In this document: positions 55,439 to 63,409 of the stretch, piece after piece | Layout: each line of letters opens with the position of its first letter | Position numbering within the stretch: the first letter of the stretch is position 1 | DNA from: Palleronia pelagia | GTDB lineage: Bacteria; Pseudomonadota; Alphaproteobacteria; Rhodobacterales; Rhodobacteraceae | Length of the DNA stretch: 64,000 nt | Reading direction: 5' to 3' | Assembly (NCBI RefSeq): GCF_900110115.1 | Contig: NZ_FOCM01000003.1 | Coordinates: forward strand, 124,001 to 188,000 | Notes under the pieces: model-generated | The model's database searches: none | What the model saw: only the letters and a program-made list of their open reading frames with translations | What the model was told of the DNA's origin: nothing | Made by a program: the position numbers and the translations under genes

Positions 55439-56151
55439 AGGCAGCCCTGTTCGTCGGCGGCTGGGAAGGCCACACGCCGACCCATTTCGCGGACTGGTAT
55501 GAAGCCCTGCTGAAGGACAACGGCTTCGAAGTCGCGATCTACGACACGCTCGAACCGCTTGAACGTCCCGAGGATCTTGCCGATCTGGACCTGATCACGC
55601 CCATCTGGTCCTCGGCCCGATCGGGCCACCAGGAAGAGTTCGGCAACATGACCAAACCGCAGGAGGACGGCCTGCTCAAGCTGATCGGCAACGGGTGCGG
55701 TCTTGCCGGGTGGCACGGTCACATGGGCGACGCGTTCCGCGACCGGCCGACCTATCACTTCCTCATCGGCGGACAGTTCGTGGCCCACCCGCCGGGATGG
55801 CCCGACAACCTGCAACCGCGTGAGGATTACATCGACTACGACGTGACGATCTGTAAACCCGGTCACCCGCTGGTCGAGGGCATCAAGAGCTTCCGGATGC
55901 GGTCCGAGCAGTATTACATGCTGGTCGACCCCTCGAACGAGGTGCTGGCGACCACCACCTTCTCGGGCGATCACCTGTGGTGGATCGAGGGGACCGTGAT
56001 CCCCGTCACCTGGACCCGGCGGTGGGACAGGGGGCGCGTCTTCTACTGCTCCATCGGCCACGAGCTGGACGATCTGAAGGTGCCCCAGGTCACCGAAATG
56101 ATCCGCCGCGGCGCGATCTGGGCGGCCGAGGGAAAGGCTGCGGCGGGCTGA
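55435..56151 (+). CDS. ThuA-domain protein
   Basis: The 238-residue protein has the ThuA glutamine-amidotransferase-like fold (ALFVGGWEGHTPTHFADWYE, CGLAGWHGHMGDAFRDRPTY, GRVFYCSIGHELDD). ThuA proteins function in disaccharide or cyclitol catabolism, often beside Gfo/Idh or related oxidoreductases. The coupled start with the dehydrogenase suggests a shared carbohydrate pathway. No transporter genes are next to them. Confidence 0.88.
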   Translation: MKAALFVGGWEGHTPTHFADWYEALLKDNGFEVAIYDTLEPLERPEDLADLDLITPIWSSARSGHQEEFGNMTKPQEDGLLKLIGNGCGLAGWHGHMGDAFRDRPTYHFLIGGQFVAHPPGWPDNLQPREDYIDYDVTICKPGHPLVEGIKSFRMRSEQYYMLVDPSNEVLATTTFSGDHLWWIEGTVIPVTWTRRWDRGRVFYCSIGHELDDLKVPQVTEMIRRGAIWAAEGKAAAG

Positions 56152-56164
56152 AGGCGGCCCGGGG

Positions 56165-56779
56165 CTACTGAAGCTTCAGCCCAGACAGGTTCTGGTCGCC
56201 GGGCAGGCGCGAGCGTTCGAGGATGATCTTCGAGATCGCCCGCGCGCGGTTCAGGTTCAGCTTGCCCAGGATCTGGGCCGCGTCACGTTCGGGCATGGCC
56301 GACAGAACCAGCGTCGCGGTTTCGATATCCATCTCGTCCATGATGCCCGACGCGATCTCGGGCTTCATGTTCTGATACAGCGCGACGAGCTTGGTCAGGT
56401 CTTGGTTATACGCCTCTTCCACCCGTGCGATCTGGCCCTCGATGGCGTCGCGCAGGGTGGCCAGCCGCTCGCGCTCGGCCCGCAGGCTGTCCTCGGCCAG
56501 CTGCGCCTCGGCCTCGCGGTCGGCCATTTCCTGGCGCTGGCGGTTCAGAAGCTCGCGTTCCTCGGCAATGGCGGCGACGATGGCATCCGAGCTTTCGCAG
56601 ACCGGCGCATCGATGATCGACTTGGCGGCGGGCTGCGCGGGAAGGGCTTCCTCGGCGGCGAATGCCTGGCCCGACCGGGCGATCCCGTCGGTGAGGGTCG
56701 GCATCAGGACCGCTGCCGCCTTGACCCCGACGACGCAGAGAAGACCGGCGATGACCAGTTTCGGGGGGCTCATTCGCAT
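56165..56779 (-). CDS. motE: MotE-like flagellar motor protein (MgtE_N domain)
   Basis: The 204-residue protein has an N-terminal membrane anchor (LVIAGLLCVVGVKAAAVLMP), a long coiled coil (about 70-145) and a C-terminal MgtE N-terminal-type domain (LTKLVALYQNMKPEIASGIM, ATLVLSAMPERDAAQILGKL). In Rhizobium MotE aids MotC folding or function. In Rhodobacterales such genes sit next to fliM/fliL. It overlaps the 119-residue gene by one base (start ATG 56779 taken; GTG 56782 is possible). Confidence 0.75.
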   Translation of the reverse strand: MRMSPPKLVIAGLLCVVGVKAAAVLMPTLTDGIARSGQAFAAEEALPAQPAAKSIIDAPVCESSDAIVAAIAEERELLNRQRQEMADREAEAQLAEDSLRAERERLATLRDAIEGQIARVEEAYNQDLTKLVALYQNMKPEIASGIMDEMDIETATLVLSAMPERDAAQILGKLNLNRARAISKIILERSRLPGDQNLSGLKLQ

Positions 56780-57138
56780 CACGACCCGTCCTTTTCGTTC
56801 GATTTTCCATCCCGCGTCATGTCGAAGAACGTGCGCACGAGGTCAGATTTCCCGTGCGGGCGAGGGGGCGCGGCCTTCCTCGCCGCCTTGGGGCTTTCCG
56901 TCTGACGCGGGGTCGCGGACGACCCGGTGTCGGCCTTCGCCGGACGATCGCTCAGGTCGCGCAGGGCGGCGACGGATTGGGCCGAGCGGTCGACGGCGTC
57001 CGAGAACTCCCCGACCATCGGCTGGATGTCCCGCAGCGCGGCCATCAGGGCTTTCAGCTTGCGGTCGAGCAGGTAGGCGTAGCCGATCGTGCCGACCAGC
57101 AGCACCAGGATCACGGTATCAATCAGTCCGGGAAACAT
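56779..57138 (-). CDS. Conserved-looking hypothetical flagellar membrane protein (119 residues)
   Basis: One membrane helix (LIDTVILVLLVGTIGYAYLL) is followed by a helical region (DRKLKALMAALRDIQPMVGE FSDAVDRSAQSVAAL) and a Pro/Lys-rich tail. No family recognised with confidence; it may belong to a DUF found beside fliM in alphaproteobacteria. It overlaps the 3' end of fliM by 20 bases and the motE start by one, so it is translated with them. A role in motor or C-ring assembly is plausible by position only. Confidence 0.75.
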   Translation of the reverse strand: MFPGLIDTVILVLLVGTIGYAYLLDRKLKALMAALRDIQPMVGEFSDAVDRSAQSVAALRDLSDRPAKADTGSSATPRQTESPKAARKAAPPRPHGKSDLVRTFFDMTRDGKSNEKDGS

Positions 57139-58039
57139 GCTTCAACGCCTCCTCGCTCGTGACAAGTCGTTCGGTCACCCGCAGCGCCAGGGACCCGTTC
57201 GCCCGGTGCCCGAAGGCGCCGCGCAGGGCGGGCGTGCCGTTCACGGTGCCGGTGATCGGCTCTTCCGGCGTGACACCCAGGTCGATCACCTGGCCCTTCT
57301 GCCACGCCAGCACCTCGCTCAGGGACACGCGGATATGGGTCAGGACGGCGGTCAGCTTCAGCTCGGCATCGGCGATGGTCTGGCCCATCTCGCTGTCCCA
57401 GCCACCGGGCCCTTCCTCGAGCCCGCCGTGGAACGGTGCGGCCAGGATGCCGCGCACCTCGCCGAAGCTGCCGTAGGGGATCAGCAGGCTGACATGACCG
57501 CGCCGGCCGTCCAGGTCGATGGCATAGCGCGCCAGGAAGGATGGCGTGCCGGGTTGAGCGAGAACCAGCGCCTTGGGCATGGTTTCGACCAGATCGTGCT
57601 CGAACGTTGTCTCGAGTACGTGGCCAAAGCAATTCTGAACCACGTTCAGCACCAGTTCGGCCACCTTCAGTCCGATCGACCGTTCGATGGCGGTAAAGCT
57701 GCGCGGTTTCCAGTCGCCCGGCTTGCCCTTGGATCCGCCCAGCATCAGCTCGAGCACCGAGAACAGAAGGTCCGGCTCGACCACGCAGGCGACCCGGCCG
57801 GTCCACGGATGCGCCTTCACCACGCTGATCAGGCAGGGCTGCGGCAGGGTCTCGACGGCGACGTCGCAGCGCATGTCCTGCCGGCTTTTCTCCTCGATCT
57901 CGGGAAGGATCGACAGGAAGCTCTTGAACGCCAGCGGCAGCGCGATGGCGAACCGGTCGAGGATCATGTCCAGCGTGGGAAGCTGCTGGGGGTTCTCGCG
58001 CGCGTGGCGAATGATCTCTTCTTCCAGGTGCAGGGTCAT
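57119..58039 (-). CDS. fliM: Flagellar motor switch protein FliM
   Basis: The 306-residue protein has the FliM middle domain (SFTAIERSIGLKVAELVLNV, LGGSKGKPG where GGxG usually lies, SLLIPYGSFGEV) and a C-terminal SpoA domain (LSEVLAWQKGQVIDLG). It lacks the N-terminal LSQAEIDALL-type CheY-P-binding peptide: the protein opens MTLHLEEEIIRHARENPQQL. The start is fixed by a four-base overlap with fliL, so this is not a mis-called start. Confidence 0.88.
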   Translation of the reverse strand: MTLHLEEEIIRHARENPQQLPTLDMILDRFAIALPLAFKSFLSILPEIEEKSRQDMRCDVAVETLPQPCLISVVKAHPWTGRVACVVEPDLLFSVLELMLGGSKGKPGDWKPRSFTAIERSIGLKVAELVLNVVQNCFGHVLETTFEHDLVETMPKALVLAQPGTPSFLARYAIDLDGRRGHVSLLIPYGSFGEVRGILAAPFHGGLEEGPGGWDSEMGQTIADAELKLTAVLTHIRVSLSEVLAWQKGQVIDLGVTPEEPITGTVNGTPALRGAFGHRANGSLALRVTERLVTSEEALKHVSRTD

Positions 58040-58590
58040 TGGATCACCAGGTCGGAAATCAGGATGTCGCGCGGTGCGTCGGTGTGGCCCACGGCACGCG
58101 CCCGGCGCAGAAGCTCGGATTTCAAGAGCGCGATCCCGCGCGCACCCTGAAGATCGGCCACGTTCAGCGAGCGCAGGAAGCTCTGGAACGCGTCCCGGAT
58201 ATAAAGCTCGCGCGCGGTCAGTTGCGCCGCGCCCGGTGCGGTTTCGTCGAACACCATGAGCAGGTTCACCTTCAGGAACCGGCTGGTCTGGCGTCCGTCG
58301 GCGGTGGTGTCGGTGACATTCACGATCATCTCGGGGAACGGCATCAGCGGCATGTCGCTTTGCGTGATCTGCGGCGCGTCGGGCCCACCTTCGCCGTCCT
58401 GACCGCCGTCGGATTCGTCCGCGTGGTCAGTGGAATTATCCTTGGCCTGTTCTTGCTCGTTCTCTGCGGGATCGCCGCCCAGGCCGACGATGGCCATGGC
58501 GCGCTCGGGCCCCACGGCCAGCACCGCGCCGCCCGCGACGAGAACCGGCGCCAACAGCGCAATAATCGGTATAAGGAGCTTTTTCTTCAT
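58036..58590 (-). CDS. fliL: Flagellar basal body-associated protein FliL
   Basis: The 184-residue protein has an N-terminal membrane helix (LIPIIALLAPVLVAGGAVLA), a Asp/Glu/Asn-rich linker (about 40-75) and a periplasmic FliL domain ending in LIQ-like ILISDLVIQ. FliL stabilises stator-rotor function. It is divergent from fliF across 158 bases. Confidence 0.88.
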   Translation of the reverse strand: MKKKLLIPIIALLAPVLVAGGAVLAVGPERAMAIVGLGGDPAENEQEQAKDNSTDHADESDGGQDGEGGPDAPQITQSDMPLMPFPEMIVNVTDTTADGRQTSRFLKVNLLMVFDETAPGAAQLTARELYIRDAFQSFLRSLNVADLQGARGIALLKSELLRRARAVGHTDAPRDILISDLVIQ

Positions 58591-58748
58591 CGCTCGACGT
58601 ATTTCCGACGCAGTCCGGTTGCAGGCTTTGGCTATGTCCCGATCGTCACGATATTCTCAAGTTTTGCAAGGACAGAAATTTTTATCCTTGCTTGTGCGAC
58701 CCTTTTGCCGGAGCCTACAAAGAAAAAGAGGCAGGTTCGGGGCGACAG

Positions 58749-60452
58749 ATGAAAGATCTGATCGAGAACATGAAGGCGCTGGGCGCGCGCCGGCTGGCCA
58801 TGCTGGGCGTGGTCGGTGCCGTGATCCTTGGCGGCGTCCTGTTGGGCGCGACCACGGTTTTCGCGCCGGTCTACACGCCGCTCTACTCGCAAGTGTCTCC
58901 CGCCGCCGCGTCGCAGATGGTCCAAAGCCTTGAGCAGAGCGGCATCCCCGTGCGGCTGTCGCGCAACGGCGACATCATCTCGGTGCCCGAGGGGGACCTG
59001 GCCCGTGCGCGCATGGCCATCGCCGACAGCGGCCTGCCCAGCGAAGGCACACCGGGGTGGGAGCTGTTCGACGACATGTCGGGCATGGGCATGAACACAT
59101 TCATGCAACGGGTGAACAAGCTTCGCGCGCTGGAGGGCGAGCTGGCCCGGTCGATCCAGACCATCAACGGGATCGAGGCCGCGCGCGTGCACCTTGTCCT
59201 TCCCGAGCGCGAGGCATTCTCCCGCGAACGGGCGCAGCCCTCGGCCTCGGTCATCGTGCGCACGGGACCGAACCGGTCGCTGTCGCGCCGTCACGGCCAG
59301 GCGATCCAGGCGCTGGTCGCCTCGGCCGTTGCCGATCTCGACACCAGCGGGATCACCGTTCTGTCGGCCACCGGCGAGACGATCGTGGCGGAAGAGGATA
59401 CCGGAAGTTCCGACACGTCGCTGACCAGCCAGCGCGCCGAGATCGAGGAGCGGCTGGAAGCCAGCGTCGCGTCGATCCTGAACGCGCGCGTGGGTCCCGG
59501 CAACGCCCGGGTGCGGGTGAGCGTCGACCTGACCAACGAACGCGAGGTGCGCCGCACCACCAGCTATGACCCCGGCCAGCAGGTCGCCCGCTCGGTCGAG
59601 ACGCGCAGCCAGTCCTCGGACGAGACCGACCCCGCCGACGGCGCCGTGGACGCGGGGAACAACATCCCCGAGGCCCTGCAGGACGAAGGCGGGGGCGGGC
59701 AGGGGACCCGGTCAACCAACTCGAGCGACGAGATCATCAACTACGAGATCGGCACGGTGCAGTCCGAAACCGTGCGCGAACCCGGCGACATCGAGCGCAT
59801 CACGGTCGCCGTTCTGGTCAACGGTCTCTACGAAGAGGTCGACGGCGAGACGGTGTTCAACGACCGCAGCCCCGAAGAGCTGGCGCGTCTGGAAAACCTG
59901 GTGAAAACGGCCATCGGGTTCTCGGCCGATCGCGGTGACGAGGTGCAGATCGACAGCCTGGAATTCCGTGGTTACGACGGTGACCTGACCATGCCCACGG
60001 GCGGCGGGGTCGGCGGTTTCGTCAGCGACAACGCCACCACGATGCTGCGCGCGGTGTTCGGCCTTGCCGCCATCGCCATGGTCCTGTTCCTCGGCCGTCA
60101 GCCGTTGCGCATGGTGCTGGATGCTGCCCTGCCGTCGCCGGAGTTCGCCGGGGTGCCCGCCGGGGCGCTGGAGGGTGGCGGACCGTCGCAAGCCGATGGC
60201 GGACAGGGGCAGCGGGCCCTGCCACAGGGCCAGTCGGCCCCGCGACAGATCACGGGCCCGACGGCGGACGATCAGCGTCAACTGGCGGGTGAGGTCCTGA
60301 ATTTCGACGATCCGCGCGGCAAGGAGTTGGTCCAGGTAGCTTCCGTCGATGGCGGCGTGGCGCGGTCGCAGCTGAAAACCGTCAGCGCCATGGCCGAGCA
60401 GTATCCCGACGAGGCGCTGCGCGTCCTCAACTCCTGGCTGACCGAGAGGTAA
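58749..60452 (+). CDS. fliF: Flagellar MS-ring protein FliF
   Basis: The 567-residue protein has two membrane helices (about 18-40 and 430-450) around the periplasmic ring-building domains (YTPLYSQVSPAAASQMVQSL, PSASVIVRTGPNRSLSRRHG, YEIGTVQSETVREPGDIERI). The cytoplasmic tail ends in the FliG-binding segment. Start ATG 58749 (MKDLIENMKALGARRLAMLG) is preferred to an upstream GTG. It heads fliF-fliH-fliN-fliP-fliG. Confidence 0.94.
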   Translation: MKDLIENMKALGARRLAMLGVVGAVILGGVLLGATTVFAPVYTPLYSQVSPAAASQMVQSLEQSGIPVRLSRNGDIISVPEGDLARARMAIADSGLPSEGTPGWELFDDMSGMGMNTFMQRVNKLRALEGELARSIQTINGIEAARVHLVLPEREAFSRERAQPSASVIVRTGPNRSLSRRHGQAIQALVASAVADLDTSGITVLSATGETIVAEEDTGSSDTSLTSQRAEIEERLEASVASILNARVGPGNARVRVSVDLTNEREVRRTTSYDPGQQVARSVETRSQSSDETDPADGAVDAGNNIPEALQDEGGGGQGTRSTNSSDEIINYEIGTVQSETVREPGDIERITVAVLVNGLYEEVDGETVFNDRSPEELARLENLVKTAIGFSADRGDEVQIDSLEFRGYDGDLTMPTGGGVGGFVSDNATTMLRAVFGLAAIAMVLFLGRQPLRMVLDAALPSPEFAGVPAGALEGGGPSQADGGQGQRALPQGQSAPRQITGPTADDQRQLAGEVLNFDDPRGKELVQVASVDGGVARSQLKTVSAMAEQYPDEALRVLNSWLTER

Positions 60453-60456
60453 CGTT

Positions 60457-61125
60457 ATGATTTCCGCCATGCGGCTCCAGAATTTCGACGAGGATCCGGC
60501 CAAGGCCGCGCGCCGCGCGTCCGCCGGCAAGTCCTACGACGAGGATGAAACCCGCGAGATGGTCCGCGCCGCCTACGAGCGTGGCATGCGCGAAGGCCGC
60601 AGCCAGGGTCATGCCGAGGGCCGCGCCGAGGCCGAGGGCGAGATGGACGCGGCCCTTGCCGAAAGCCTTCAGGCCACCGCTGCGCAACTGGACGAGCTTG
60701 CGCGCGGCGCGGGCGATCACCGGGCCGCGCTTGAGGCGCAGGTGCTGGAATTCACCCTGTCGGTCTGCGACGCGGTCTTCCCCGAGCTGGTGGCCAAGAT
60801 GTCCGCCGAACGCGTGGGCGCGCAGGTGCGCCGGGCGCTGAAGATGGCCATCGGCAGCCAGGCCATCCGCATCCGCCTGTCGCCGCAGACCAAGGACGTG
60901 CTGGCCCGCGAGCTGGGTCACCGCATGGAATACTACCGCATCGAACAGGCCTGCCGGATCGACGCCGACCCGGACCTGGCGCCCGGCGACGTGCGCATGG
61001 AGTGGGACAGCGGTTCGCTGGAATACGCCTACGAGACCGTGACGGGCCTGATCCTGGAAGAGCTGCGCAAGACCCACGCCGCCAGCCAGGCCGCACAGAA
61101 GGAAAGGGGCAAAAATGGCCGCTGA
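60457..61125 (+). CDS. fliH: FliH-like flagellar export protein
   Basis: The 222-residue protein has the glycine-spaced repeats of FliH (YERGMREGRSQGHAEGRAEA) and a C-terminal helical domain with FTLSVCDAVFPEL. FliH binds FliI. Similarity to E. coli FliH is low, and assignment rests on the repeat pattern, length and position between fliF and fliN. It overlaps fliN by 11 bases. Confidence 0.75.
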   Translation: MISAMRLQNFDEDPAKAARRASAGKSYDEDETREMVRAAYERGMREGRSQGHAEGRAEAEGEMDAALAESLQATAAQLDELARGAGDHRAALEAQVLEFTLSVCDAVFPELVAKMSAERVGAQVRRALKMAIGSQAIRIRLSPQTKDVLARELGHRMEYYRIEQACRIDADPDLAPGDVRMEWDSGSLEYAYETVTGLILEELRKTHAASQAAQKERGKNGR

Positions 61126-61525
61126 GAAACCGGAAACCGATGAAAAGGCGAGCGCGAAGGACACGGCGGGGGCCAAGCCCACGGGCGCCGAGGCCGCCGT
61201 CATGCAGAGCCTGGATGACCATCCCGAGGCCGAGGGCAACCTGCCCGCGGTGATCGAGGCGGCCGCGCAGGACAGCCGCGCCGTGAAGGCGATGCTGAAC
61301 GTGGGGCTCGAGGTGGTGGTCGTGCTGGGCTCGACCCGGATGCCCATCAACCAGCTGCTGGAGCTTTCCCGCGGCTCGATCGTCGAGCTGGACCGCAAGA
61401 TCGGCGCCCCGGTCGAGCTGCACGTGTCCGAACGGGTCGTTGCGCGCGGCGACCTTGTGAAAGTCGGCGAGGACCGGCTGGGCGTCAGCCTGACCCAGAT
61501 CGTCAAGGACCACGTGGGCGACTGA
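61115..61525 (+). CDS. fliN: Flagellar motor switch protein FliN
   Basis: The 136-residue protein has a variable N-terminus and a C-terminal SpoA domain (VGLEVVVVLGSTRMPINQLL, GAPVELHVSERVVARGDLVK VGEDRLGVSL). It forms the lower C ring with FliM. It is followed by fliP with a one-base overlap; there is no fliO between them. Confidence 0.93.
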   Translation: MAAEKPETDEKASAKDTAGAKPTGAEAAVMQSLDDHPEAEGNLPAVIEAAAQDSRAVKAMLNVGLEVVVVLGSTRMPINQLLELSRGSIVELDRKIGAPVELHVSERVVARGDLVKVGEDRLGVSLTQIVKDHVGD

Positions 61526-62328
61526 TGCAGGCGCGCCTCGGCATAACGCTGGGCCTTGGCCTGGCGCTGTGGGCGGGGCCTGCCCTGGCACAGGACGCCG
61601 GCGGCTTGCTGCAGGACCTGTCCGACGTGCTGTCGGATGCCGAGGCCGGCAGCGACGACGCGGCCAACCTGTCGGGCCGTATCCTCCAGTTCATCGCGCT
61701 GGCCACGATCCTCAGCCTCGCGCCCGGGCTTCTGATCGTGATGACCAGCTTCACCCGCTTCGTGGTGGTCCTGTCGATGCTGCGCTCGGCGCTGGGCCTG
61801 AACCAGACACCGCCCAACATCGTGCTGACCTCGCTGGCGCTGTTCATGACGTTCTTCGTCATGCAGCCGGTGTTCGAGGACGCCTACGAGAACGGGGTCG
61901 AGCCGCTGCTGAACAACGCGATCATGGAGGAACAGGCCATCCAGAGGATCGGCGAGCCGTTCCGCGGCTTCATGTTCGTGAACACCCGTCCCGAGGATTA
62001 CCGCCTGTTCCTGGACCTGACCACCGAGGAAGGCGCCGAGGCCCTGCCGATGCCCGAAGTGGCCGAGGACGCGTCGTGGCGGATCCTCGTTCCGGCCTTC
62101 ATGATTTCCGAGCTGCGCCGCGCCTTCGTCATCGGCTTCCTGATCTACCTGCCCTTCGTGGCGATCGACCTGGTGGTGGCGTCGGTGCTGATGAGCGCGG
62201 GCATGATGATGCTGCCCCCGGTTCTGATCTCGCTGCCGTTCAAGGTGATCTTCTTCGTGCTGATCGACGGCTGGTACATGCTGGCCGGCAGCCTGATCGA
62301 AAGTTACGCGCCGCTGGCCGGCGGGTGA
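61525..62328 (+). CDS. fliP: Flagellar export gate protein FliP
   Basis: The 267-residue protein has a cleavable-type signal peptide (LGLGLALWAGPALAQ). The body matches FliP (MTSFTRFVVVLSMLRSALGL, NQTPPNIVLTSLALFMTFFV, MMLPPVLISLPFKVIFFVLI DGWYML). The signal peptide is a known FliP feature. Confidence 0.96.
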   Translation: MQARLGITLGLGLALWAGPALAQDAGGLLQDLSDVLSDAEAGSDDAANLSGRILQFIALATILSLAPGLLIVMTSFTRFVVVLSMLRSALGLNQTPPNIVLTSLALFMTFFVMQPVFEDAYENGVEPLLNNAIMEEQAIQRIGEPFRGFMFVNTRPEDYRLFLDLTTEEGAEALPMPEVAEDASWRILVPAFMISELRRAFVIGFLIYLPFVAIDLVVASVLMSAGMMMLPPVLISLPFKVIFFVLIDGWYMLAGSLIESYAPLAGG

Positions 62329-62345
62329 AGTAAAGGAGTTTCCCC

Positions 62346-63404
62346 ATGTCGACCGCAGTTGCGACCCGCGCCGTGACCGAGCCGATCAAGCTGGGCAACC
62401 GGACGCTGAAGGGCCCGACCAAGGCAGCCATCGTTTTCCTGTGCCTCGGCGAAAAGGTCGGGTCCGAGCTGATGCGCAAACTCGACTCGACCGATATCGA
62501 GCTCATCACGCGGGCGATGACAAACCTGGGCTCGATCCCCTCGGAGGTCGTCGAGGCTGTGCTGGGCGAATTCATCGCGCGGGCTGCCGAAGGGTCGCGT
62601 GCGGTGGTCGGCTCGATCGCGTCTGCCGAGGCGATGCTGAAATCCTTCCTGCCCGAAGAAGAAGTGGCCAACATCCTCAGGAGCGCGGGTAACAAGCCGG
62701 GGGAAGGCGACATCTGGCGTCGCTTCGCCGCGCTGAACGAGAACGTCATCGCGAACTACCTGAAGGGCGAGCACGATCAGACGGTGGCCGCGATCCTGAA
62801 CAACGTGGATACCTCTGTCGCGGCGAAGGTCCTGCCGCTCCTGGGACCCGAGCGAATGTATGACGTGGCCGAGCGGATGATCGTGCTCGAGCCGCTGACC
62901 ATCCAGGTGATGCGCCAGATCGAGGAAACGCTGAAGGAAGACATCATGTCCGAAGGCACCTCGGGCAGCGCAAGCCAGAACCAGCAGCGCATGGCCGAGC
63001 TGTTCAACAAGCTCGACATCGCGGCGTTCGAGGACCTGTCCGAGCAACTCGACGCGCGCATTCCCGAGACGTTCGAGGCGATCAAGAAACGCATGTTCGT
63101 GTTCGAGGACTTCTCGCGCCTCCCGGCCACCGACCTTGCGATGGTCATGCGACAGCTCGATGGCGACCTGTTGCCGCTGGCCCTGCGCGGCGCGAAGAAA
63201 GAGCTGCGCGACCAGATGCTGGAATGTCTCCCGCAGCGGTCGCGCCAGATGCTGCTGGACGAAATGGCACAGATGGGACCGGCCCGCGGCCGCGACGTGC
63301 GCGCGGCGCAGTCGGCCATGATCGACACGGCCAAGACCATGGCCGACGAAGGCATGATCGAACTGCCGAAGGCCGGCGAGGAAGAGGACGAGTTCTTCGA
63401 GTAA
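62346..63404 (+). CDS. fliG: Flagellar motor switch protein FliG
   Basis: The 352-residue protein has an N-terminal FliF-binding domain (TKAAIVFLCLGEKVG), the middle FliM-binding motif EHDQTVAAIL (EHPQ in E. coli) and the torque-generating C-terminal domain (KKRMFVFEDFSRLPATDLAM VMRQL). An acidic EEEDEFFE tail ends it. AAAGGAG lies about seven bases before the ATG at 62346. Confidence 0.95.
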   Translation: MSTAVATRAVTEPIKLGNRTLKGPTKAAIVFLCLGEKVGSELMRKLDSTDIELITRAMTNLGSIPSEVVEAVLGEFIARAAEGSRAVVGSIASAEAMLKSFLPEEEVANILRSAGNKPGEGDIWRRFAALNENVIANYLKGEHDQTVAAILNNVDTSVAAKVLPLLGPERMYDVAERMIVLEPLTIQVMRQIEETLKEDIMSEGTSGSASQNQQRMAELFNKLDIAAFEDLSEQLDARIPETFEAIKKRMFVFEDFSRLPATDLAMVMRQLDGDLLPLALRGAKKELRDQMLECLPQRSRQMLLDEMAQMGPARGRDVRAAQSAMIDTAKTMADEGMIELPKAGEEEDEFFE

Positions 63405-63409
63405 CGCTG

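Noticed and set aside
58591-58748. Sigma-54 or sigma-28 promoter between fliL and fliF
   Set aside because: No GG-N10-GC element with correct surroundings and no convincing sigma-28 pair were found.
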